From Gemmatimonadaceae bacterium (GTDB taxonomy: Bacteria; Gemmatimonadota; Gemmatimonadetes; Gemmatimonadales; Gemmatimonadaceae): DNA of 5,830 nt. The stretch is from the NCBI GenBank assembly GCA_013820975.1, contig JACDHQ010000152.1, forward strand, positions 1 through 5,830. The letters are read 5' to 3'. A model generated the notes under the pieces. That model searched no databases, was not told the DNA's origin, and saw only the letters and a list, made by a program, of their open reading frames with translations. The position numbers were made by a program, and so were the translations under genes. Position 1 is the first letter of the stretch; every line of letters starts with the position of its first letter. Positions 1 to 4,582 of this stretch are shown in pieces.

Positions 1-454
1 CCGTCTCACCCCCCCGGGCGATCGTCGCCTCGGTGGACCGCGTCGAGCGATGGTACACGCCGCCGCCACCGACGAGGTGCAGCGCGACGGTCCGGTTCAG
101 CACGTGCACGGGCTTGGCCTGGATGCCCACACCGGCAATGCGGTTCCGGTCGGTCCGGCCGAGGCAGGGATCGGCGACGAAGATGTCGCAGGAGAAGGGC
201 GACCCGCTCACCTCCCCCTGCTGCACGAGGGCCTCGGCCGTCACGCGGAGGAGGCGAAGAATTGGCAGCTCGTATCCTGCCGTCGCATGGTATGCCTGCC
301 CGCTGATGCCTGCACTCTGCGTGATGCCAATGCCGGCGCCGAGGGCGAAGCGATGCTCGCGCGACTGGGCGCCGACGGTGCCGGCGGCCGCCAGGGAGCG
401 CGCGACCACGGCGAGTGCGCGGCCGGCGTGCGGGACGATACGATTGGGCGTCAT
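1..454 (-). CDS. Putative outer-membrane beta-barrel protein, 3' end cut by window edge
   Basis: Reading the minus strand from ATG at 454 gives 151 codons without a stop up to the window edge, so the C-terminus is missing. Residues 1-29 look like a Sec signal peptide: Arg-containing N-region, Ala/Val/Leu-rich core (about 13-27), and a VGA-Q cleavage site near 29/30. The mature part starts with alternating strands rich in Gly and aromatic residues (RFALGAGIGIT at 35-45, then YHATAGYEL), then LLRVTAEALVQQG, IAGVGIQAKPV and VALHLVGGGGVYHR. This is the hairpin rhythm of small outer-membrane barrels. Cys89 and Cys97 lie in the longest predicted loop and could form a disulfide. The start is supported by GAGG (461-464) six bases upstream. 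It is co-directional with the amidase gene 83 nt upstream. No specific family is recognised; function unknown. I am fairly sure it is a real gene, less sure of the barrel assignment. Confidence 0.7.
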   Translation of the reverse strand, partial: MTPNRIVPHAGRALAVVARSLAAAGTVGAQSREHRFALGAGIGITQSAGISGQAYHATAGYELPILRLLRVTAEALVQQGEVSGSPFSCDIFVADPCLGRTDRNRIAGVGIQAKPVHVLNRTVALHLVGGGGVYHRSTRSTEATIARGGET

Positions 455-475
455 GAGATGCCTCAGGGGAACGGT

Positions 476-495
476 CGAAGGATCATGCACCTTCG
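476..495 (-). other. Inverted repeat between amidase and barrel gene
   Basis: The 6-bp arms CGAAGG and CCTTCG are separated by 8 bases, in the 83-nt gap between the amidase stop and the barrel gene start. No T-run follows on the minus strand, so an intrinsic terminator is not well supported. It could be a weak attenuator, an mRNA processing or stability hairpin, or a protein-binding site. Six-base arms can also arise by chance. Confidence 0.25.
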
Positions 496-537
496 GGAGT
501 ACGGCCGTATCATCCCCGGGTTTCGCCGCCGTGGCGC

Positions 538-1689
538 TCAGGCGCAGTGCTGGTCGATGCGCGCGAGGTAGTCGTCCCAGGGCCAGTGCGGCCCGGGATC
601 GGTGCGGTTCCATGGCTGAAGCTGTCCGTGCGCGACGATGTACACCCGGTTGCGGGGAATCCCCCACCGCTTCGCAGCGCCGCACACGAGCCGCGCCGAC
701 GCATCGAGCTGCGCCGCCGGCCACGCGACCTGGCTCGCATAGCCGGCGTGCTCGACACCGATGGTGAAATGGTTGCTCTGCACGCCATGGAGGTGGCCGG
801 CGGACGCCGCGTTGAGCGTCGAGTCGTAGATGGCCCCGATGTGCCACGCCCGCGCCCACTCGCGCACGAGCTGCGTGACCTCCGCTCCATCCTCACGCAC
901 GACGTAGTGCGCGCTGACCTGCGACTCGCGGTTGGCGAGCCAGCTCCAGCACCCGATGTACGAGCCCTCACAGCTGTGAATGATCACCATCTGCACGCGC
1001 CCGCCGTCGCCCGCCATGCGCTGGTTGAAGTTGGGCGACGTGCGCCACAGGGCGCCGAGGTGATCGGTCGTTGGCGGCGGCGGCGGCGTGGCGCACGGAT
1101 CATCAACGGCGAACGCCGATGCGCTCACCGACGGTTGCGAGCGACGGCCAGCCAGCACGGCTGACACTTCGCGCGCGTAGGCCTCCCTCCCCTCGGGAAG
1201 CGCAATGCCGCTGAAGGCGGCAATTGCCGGTGTCCACGCGGCATCCTCGCCGGAGATGCCAAGCGCGGTCGCGTGGTGACGCAGCAGCGCCGCAGCCGCG
1301 CGAATGTTGGATTCCGGCTCGTCCCGGACGCGCCCTGCGGCGAGACCGGTCAGCCGTGCGGCCTCGTCCAGGCGGATGCCACCAAGCGCCATCACCCCCG
1401 ACGTCGCCGGATGCCCCTCGAATTCAGGCACACCGGCCACCATCTGCCACCGGGTCTCGACGAAGCCGATCGCGCGCAGGATGCCGCTGGGGATTCCGAA
1501 CTCCCGGGACGCCGCGTCAAACGCTGCATCGTAGGGGGATCCCAGCGGCACGACGGCTGCGGTCGGACCGGCGGCCACCCCCGGAATGGCGGCGCAACTC
1601 GGCGGACCGGCCACCTTGCGAGGTCCGTCGCTGCACGCCGTGATGAGCATCAACCCCGCGATGACTGCCACCTGTCGTTTGTGCTGCAA
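538..1689 (-). CDS. Lipoprotein peptidoglycan hydrolase: lytic-transglycosylase-like domain plus N-acetylmuramoyl-L-alanine amidase (amidase_2)
   Basis: 383 residues from a TTG start. The open frame continues upstream, but TTG at 1689 has GGAG five bases before it and gives a textbook lipoprotein signal, MQHKRQVAVIAGLMLITAC, with lipobox Cys19. Residues about 54-170 resemble a lysozyme/SLT-like domain: Glu78 in FVETRW is the candidate catalytic acid, followed by GVMAL and an LDEAARLTGL...NIRAAAALL segment. This arrangement is known from secreted actinobacterial and related amidases. A Pro-rich linker (about 202-206) leads to the amidase_2 domain (about 230-383), which cuts the bond between N-acetylmuramic acid and L-Ala. 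Zinc ligands by analogy with AmpD are His238 (VIIH), His354 (VAHG) and Asp364 (TDPGP), with Glu313 (GVEH) as catalytic helper. The AmpD Lys two residues before the Asp is Arg362 here. Cys240/Cys247 and Cys336/Cys382 could form disulfides in the periplasm. A role in wall turnover or recycling at a membrane is likely. Confidence 0.88.
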   Translation of the reverse strand: MQHKRQVAVIAGLMLITACSDGPRKVAGPPSCAAIPGVAAGPTAAVVPLGSPYDAAFDAASREFGIPSGILRAIGFVETRWQMVAGVPEFEGHPATSGVMALGGIRLDEAARLTGLAAGRVRDEPESNIRAAAALLRHHATALGISGEDAAWTPAIAAFSGIALPEGREAYAREVSAVLAGRRSQPSVSASAFAVDDPCATPPPPPTTDHLGALWRTSPNFNQRMAGDGGRVQMVIIHSCEGSYIGCWSWLANRESQVSAHYVVREDGAEVTQLVREWARAWHIGAIYDSTLNAASAGHLHGVQSNHFTIGVEHAGYASQVAWPAAQLDASARLVCGAAKRWGIPRNRVYIVAHGQLQPWNRTDPGPHWPWDDYLARIDQHCA

Positions 1690-1778
1690 CAGCGCTCCGG
1701 AAAGGGATATGGGGCGACAGATGTGACCCGAGGCGCGTGGCGCATTGCTGCCCCCGCGCGGACTACGAATGTACCCTG

Positions 1779-1790
1779 CCGGCCGGCCGG
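1779..1790. repeat. 12-bp perfect GC palindrome in divergent spacer
   Basis: CCGGCCGGCCGG is a perfect 12-bp palindrome in the 154-nt spacer between the amidase and the antitoxin, 30 bp upstream of the putative antitoxin -10/-35 block. In DNA this GC-rich such a tract may be chance. It could also be an operator for either divergent gene. Confidence 0.2.
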
Positions 1791-1808
1791 TGTTCGCCGG
1801 AACGGCCA

Positions 1809-1837
1809 TTGCACATGCAAGAACCGAATGATATTCT
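1809..1837 (+). promoter_or_regulatory. Putative sigma70-type promoter of the toxin-antitoxin operon
   Basis: TTGCAC (1809-1814) and TATTCT (1832-1837) match the -35 and -10 consensus at four of six positions each and are separated by exactly 17 bp. They sit in a locally AT-richer stretch of an otherwise GC-rich region. Transcription would be expected to begin about seven bases after the -10, at or next to the A of the antitoxin ATG at 1844. The mRNA would then be leaderless, which agrees with the absence of any Shine-Dalgarno there. The promoter is predicted only from sequence. Confidence 0.5.
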
Positions 1838-1841
1838 TGCA
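1809..1841. promoter_or_regulatory. Putative operator: inverted repeats overlapping the TA promoter
   Basis: TGCAAGAA (1816-1823) and TTCTTGCA (1834-1841) form an 8-bp perfect inverted repeat with a 10-bp spacer. A further TTGCA (1809-1813) faces the TGCAA at 1816-1820, so three TTGCA half-sites lie in 33 bp. The repeats cover most of the -35, the spacer and all of the -10 element. Antitoxins of this class carry a DNA-binding HTH and repress their own operon, so this is the natural binding site for the antitoxin or the toxin-antitoxin complex. The assignment is inference from position and symmetry. Confidence 0.55.
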
Positions 1842-1843
1842 AC

Positions 1844-2221
1844 ATGACCACATCCGCTGCTCCCGGCAGGCAACCGCTTCCCGGCCCGGTGCTCGCCCGC
1901 GCGCTGCTCTCCGCCGCCGGCCGCCTGGGGGTGCGCAATCGCGCCCTGGCAGCGGTCATCGGCACGAGCGAGGCCTCGATGTCGCGCCTGCAGCACGGGC
2001 GGGTGCTCGACCCGCAGTCAAAGGAGGGTGAGCTCGCGCTGCTCTTCCTCAGGGTCTACCGCTCGCTCGATGCTCTGGTCGGCGGGGACGACGAAAAGGC
2101 GCGCCAATGGCTGCATGCGGAGAACGATCACCTGCGCGGTATCCCGGCCGAGCGGATTCGGACGGTGGAGGGACTCGTCGATGTCATCCAGTATCTGGAC
2201 GCGATGCGCGGGCGACTCTAG
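1844..2221 (+). CDS. Xre/MbcA/ParS-type antitoxin (DUF2384-like)
   Basis: 125 residues. Residues about 14-55 form an Xre-like helix-turn-helix, with the turn and recognition helix around ALAAVIGTSEASMSRLQHG (35-52). The C-terminal part (about 80-125) matches the toxin-binding DUF2384 pattern: DEKARQWLHAENDHLRGIPAERI, then a TVEGLVDVIQYLD segment and a terminal Gly-Arg-Leu. In this family the C-terminal region blocks the NAD+ pocket of the RES toxin, and the HTH represses the operon. The ATG at 1844 has no Shine-Dalgarno and lies just after a promoter-like -10, suggesting leaderless translation. Its 3' end overlaps the toxin gene by 41 nt. MbcA of Mycobacterium tuberculosis is of similar length. 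The family assignment is confident because the neighbouring toxin is the expected partner. Confidence 0.88.
   Translation: MTTSAAPGRQPLPGPVLARALLSAAGRLGVRNRALAAVIGTSEASMSRLQHGRVLDPQSKEGELALLFLRVYRSLDALVGGDDEKARQWLHAENDHLRGIPAERIRTVEGLVDVIQYLDAMRGRL
2167..2172 (+). promoter_or_regulatory. Ribosome binding site of the RES toxin, inside the antitoxin gene
   Basis: GGAGGG ends eight bases before ATG 2181. It is the only good Shine-Dalgarno in this stretch. It fixes the toxin start within the antitoxin coding region and implies translational coupling of the two genes. Confidence 0.65.
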
Positions 2222-2933
2222 CATCCGGCCGCTGCGGCTGGCGCCGTGGCGAGCGGTGGAGGCCCAGCACCAGGTGTCCACGCGCAAGCTCGTGGACAGC
2301 GCCGACGAGCAGGCGCTGCTGGAGGAGCTGATCGACGGCTCGAAGCCGCCCGACCTCACCGGGGGGCGCACGCACTACCTTCTTGCGACGCCGTTCCGGT
2401 ACCCGCCACTGCAGCATGGATCGCGGTTCGGCGCGCGACACGAGCGCGGGATCTGGTATGGTTCGGAGTCGCGGCGCACGACGTTCGCCGAGGTGGCGTT
2501 CTACCGCCTCCTCTTCCTCGAGGGCACGGCGGCCGACCTCGGCACCGTCGCAACGCAGCTGACCGCGTTCACCGTGAGCGCCCGCAGCTCCCGCGGCGCC
2601 GACCTCGCGATGCCGCCATTCGACGGCGAGCGCCCGGCCATCGCATCGCCCACCAGCTACGGCGCGACGCAGGAGCTCGGCGCTGCGATGCGGGCGGCGG
2701 GAGTCGAGCTCTTCCGCTTCCCTGCGGCGCGGGACCGGGAGGGCGGGTTCAACGTGGGGGCGTTCACCCCCTCGGTGTTCGGGCGGGCCCGGCCACGCGA
2801 GCTCCAGACGTGGCAATGCACCGCGAGCAGGGCCCGGGTGGAGTTTGCGAAGCGGGACTATTTCGGAAGGGAGGAGTACGGATTCGTACGGGACGACTTC
2901 CTCGTCGACGGGAGGCTGCCCGCGGGAATGTGA
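2181..2933 (+). CDS. RES-domain toxin, probable NAD+ phosphorylase/glycohydrolase (MbcT/ParT type)
   Basis: 250 residues from ATG 2181, chosen for the Shine-Dalgarno at 2167-2172; the frame is open further upstream, but only as a shadow of the antitoxin. The RES core starts at about Trp23-Arg24 (APWRAVEA). It continues with PFRYPP (71-76), GSRFGARHERGIWYGSESRR (80-99) and TFAEVAFYR (101-109). It ends with a WQC...FVRDDFLVDGRLPAG tail, all typical of RES proteins paired with DUF2384 antitoxins. By analogy with MbcT, Arg82, Tyr93 and Glu104 are catalytic; as I recall the MbcT residue numbers, the 11-residue spacings are the same. Ser159 in PTSYGATQE is the likely active-site Ser. Such toxins degrade cellular NAD+ in the cytoplasm and arrest growth until bound by the antitoxin. 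No frameshift or truncation is seen, so the toxin appears intact. Whether it releases ADP-ribose 1-phosphate (phosphorolysis), ADP-ribose (hydrolysis) or modifies a protein cannot be told from sequence. Confidence 0.87.
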   Translation: MSSSIWTRCAGDSSIRPLRLAPWRAVEAQHQVSTRKLVDSADEQALLEELIDGSKPPDLTGGRTHYLLATPFRYPPLQHGSRFGARHERGIWYGSESRRTTFAEVAFYRLLFLEGTAADLGTVATQLTAFTVSARSSRGADLAMPPFDGERPAIASPTSYGATQELGAAMRAAGVELFRFPAARDREGGFNVGAFTPSVFGRARPRELQTWQCTASRARVEFAKRDYFGREEYGFVRDDFLVDGRLPAGM

Positions 2934-2952
2934 CGGCAGCCACGGCTTGCCG
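2934..2952 (+). terminator. Stem-loop directly after the toxin stop, weak terminator candidate
   Basis: CGGCAGC and GCTTGCCG pair around a CACG loop with one bulged T, starting at the base after the toxin TGA. No T-run follows. It may slow or partly end transcription of the toxin-antitoxin operon, or simply protect the mRNA 3' end. Confidence 0.3.
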
Positions 2953-2974
2953 GTTCAGGAAGGTGCAGTAATGT
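2947..2974 (+). promoter_or_regulatory. Weak promoter candidate upstream of PrcB lipoprotein
   Basis: TTGCCG (2947-2952) and TAATGT (2969-2974) are 16 bp apart in the 88-nt gap before the PrcB-like gene, with the only short AT-richer patch of the gap at the -10. The match is poor (TTG only in the -35, three of six in the -10). Read-through from the toxin-antitoxin operon is an alternative. Confidence 0.2.
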
Positions 2975-3021
2975 TCGCCTCGTAACCGCACGCCGCCCCA
3001 AGGCACCCTGGAGCTGCCATC

Positions 3022-3537
3022 ATGTCGACTAGTGTCCTGCGCCACTTCGCTTCCGCGCTCGTCCTCGCCACCGCGGCCGGTTGCGGCGGCCCGACCGGGA
3101 GTCCCGATCCGGGGCTCACCGAGACGCGGGAGCTGATCGTCGCGAGTCAGGTGTCCGACTCGGTGATCACGGCGCTGAACTCCGGCATTCCCGACCGGCG
3201 GCGGCTGGTGATCCGCGCCGCGAGCGAGTGGGCTGCACTCTGGCGCGAGGCGACGGCGAACATCTCCCCGGCGCCGCCGGTGCCCGAGTTCGACTTCGCG
3301 ACCGAGATGCTGCTGGTCGCGACGATGGGTGCGCGGCCGTCGGGCGGCTATGCGATCGGCATCGACAGCGTGTATTCGACCGGCGGCAACGTGCACGCCG
3401 TCGTGCGCGAGACCACGCCCGACCGCGCCTGCATGGTGTCGGCAGTGATCACGAGCCCGGTCGTGGCGGTGCGAATCGCCCGCTCCAGTGCGCCGGTGGA
3501 GTTCCGTACGCGGTCGGCCGTGCACCTCTGCTGGTGA
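3022..3537 (+). CDS. PrcB-domain lipoprotein
   Basis: 171 residues. The N-terminus has a short charged region and the hydrophobic stretch ASALVLATAAG, followed by Cys21-Gly-Gly; this is an acceptable lipobox although Ala sits at -3. Residues about 35-75 include an SEWAALWREA segment and residues about 88-155 carry the PrcB C-terminal domain pattern. That pattern comprises FDFATEMLLVATMGARPSGG (90-109), YAIGIDSV, a V-HAVVRETTPD segment, and a final VVAVRIAR strand. PrcB was named for a subunit of the Treponema dentilisin protease complex, but most relatives are stand-alone lipoproteins of unknown function. No protease gene is next to it here. Cys137 and Cys170 could form a disulfide. GGAG at 3010-3013, eight bases before ATG, supports the start. 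It converges with the permease gene downstream. Confidence 0.82.
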   Translation: MSTSVLRHFASALVLATAAGCGGPTGSPDPGLTETRELIVASQVSDSVITALNSGIPDRRRLVIRAASEWAALWREATANISPAPPVPEFDFATEMLLVATMGARPSGGYAIGIDSVYSTGGNVHAVVRETTPDRACMVSAVITSPVVAVRIARSSAPVEFRTRSAVHLCW

Positions 3538-3541
3538 GCTC

Positions 3542-3563
3542 CGCCGCCCGGTGACCGGCGGCG
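3542..3563. terminator. GC-rich hairpin between convergent genes
   Basis: CGCCGCC (3542-3548) and GGCGGCG (3557-3563) make a 7-bp perfect stem with an 8-base loop, five bases after the PrcB gene stop and about 60 bases past the permease stop on the other strand. There is no T-run on either strand. Its position between convergent genes makes a bidirectional, possibly Rho-assisted, terminator plausible. Confidence 0.35.
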
Positions 3564-3620
3564 TCCACCGCCAGCCGTGGTCCGTGCCAGCGCCCACGTC
3601 ACGGCAGCCAGCAGTCCACG

Positions 3621-4418
3621 TCACCGCTCCCGGTGATACATCCGCATCGCAACCGGCGCGAACACGGCGGTGACGATCGCCGAGGCGGCGAGCACATAGA
3701 TCACGTCGCCCGCCGCCACATTGCCGTGCATCAGGCCGCGCGACGCGCTCGCGAGGTGTGTCACGGGGTTGAGGGCGACGATCCGCTGCAGGAAGGCGGG
3801 CATCGTGCTGGGGTCCACGAAGATGTTGCTCGCCATCGTGAGCGGGAACAGCAGCAGGAAGCTCGAGGTCATCACCGACTCCGGCGACTGCACCTTCATC
3901 CCGACGATGATCCACATCCAGGACAGCGAGAGCGCGAACACGATGACCAGCGCGATCGCGAGCACGACGCCGATGACGCCGGCCTGGGGGCGGAATCCCA
4001 TCACGAGGCCCAGAAGGACGACCATCAGGGCGGCGAGCGAGTAGCGGAAGACGTCGCCGAGCAGCGCGCCGAAGATCGGTGCCGGCTGCCAGATGGGGAC
4101 GGAGCGGAAGCGGTCGAACAGCCCCTTCGAGATGTCACTGTTGAGGCCGACGCCGGTGTACACCGTGATGAACACGATCGTCTGCACGACGATCCCCGGG
4201 AGCAGGAACTGCACGTACTCCCGCGGGCTGCCGGCGAGCGCGCCTCCGAAGAGATACGTGAACATCAGGGTCATCATCAGCGGGAAGGCCGTGACGTCGA
4301 AGAGCTGGAAGGGCACGTGCTTGATCTTCAGCATCGCGCGCCATCCGAGCGTGACCACTGCCGCCCACGGCGTTGCAGGCGCCGGGCGCGCGGCGGTCGC
4401 AAGGACCGATGTCGTCAC
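3621..4418 (-). CDS. ABC-2 type transporter permease, DrrB-like
   Basis: 265 residues from GTG 4418, chosen because GGAGGA (4425-4430) lies six bases upstream. A cytoplasmic N-terminus of about 37 residues is followed by six predicted membrane segments at about 38-60, 73-93, 119-141, 146-173, 184-203 and 236-256. Motifs typical of ABC-2 exporters of the DrrB/daunorubicin-resistance class are present: DVTAFPLMM and MFTYLFGGAL at the first helix, LLPGI, the cytoplasmic GLFDRFRSVPI loop after helix 2, and the SNIFVDPSTMP...NPVTHLASASRGL block before the last helix. Such permeases work as the membrane half of an efflux pump for drugs, antibiotics or lipids and need an ATP-binding subunit. None is encoded on either side in this window: upstream is a divergent amidohydrolase and downstream the convergent PrcB gene. 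The ATPase must be elsewhere, shared, or lost. The substrate cannot be inferred. Confidence 0.9.
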   Translation of the reverse strand: MTTSVLATAARPAPATPWAAVVTLGWRAMLKIKHVPFQLFDVTAFPLMMTLMFTYLFGGALAGSPREYVQFLLPGIVVQTIVFITVYTGVGLNSDISKGLFDRFRSVPIWQPAPIFGALLGDVFRYSLAALMVVLLGLVMGFRPQAGVIGVVLAIALVIVFALSLSWMWIIVGMKVQSPESVMTSSFLLLFPLTMASNIFVDPSTMPAFLQRIVALNPVTHLASASRGLMHGNVAAGDVIYVLAASAIVTAVFAPVAMRMYHRER

Positions 4419-4582
4419 GCGATGTCCTCCTGCGCCTTCAACCCGGGATCAAACTCTCCCGTGGAGGCGATTTTCCCCTGGCGACATGCCGACCCCTCGT
4501 CAGCCGGGCACCCGTGCTCCCAGATTTGTCCAGTTCGTCCTTCCCGGGTGCGCACCGTGCCCCCTTCCATTCGGTCCAGCCG
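4419..4582. promoter_or_regulatory. Divergent spacer between permease and amidohydrolase
   Basis: This 164-nt gap must hold the start signals of both divergent genes. On the minus side the only clear element is the permease Shine-Dalgarno, GGAGGA at 4425-4430. On the plus side there is no Shine-Dalgarno before ATG 4583; the preceding bases are pyrimidine-rich. I see no convincing -35/-10 pair on either strand and no clear inverted repeat. Confidence 0.4.

Noticed and set aside
33..767. Long plus-strand frames at 33-767 and 50-571
   Set aside because: They lie opposite the minus-strand barrel and amidase genes, have Arg/Ala/Pro-rich composition without domains, and are GC-driven shadows.
1690..1965. 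Upstream extension of the amidase frame to ATG 1965
   Set aside because: The added 92 residues are low-complexity, run across the antitoxin promoter and start, and would bury the lipoprotein signal peptide in the middle of the protein.
2028..2180. Earlier ATG for the RES toxin at 2028
   Set aside because: The extra 51 residues are read out of frame through the antitoxin gene and look like a shadow. ATG 2181 has a strong Shine-Dalgarno and leaves the RES domain intact.
2764..3915. 383-codon minus-strand frame across the toxin end, PrcB gene and permease end
   Set aside because: It crosses three well-supported genes and has no recognisable domain.
4446..4457. Minus-strand AGAGTTTGATCC resembling the start of 16S rRNA
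   Set aside because: The match stops after 12 bases and the next bases do not continue the rRNA sequence, so it is coincidence.
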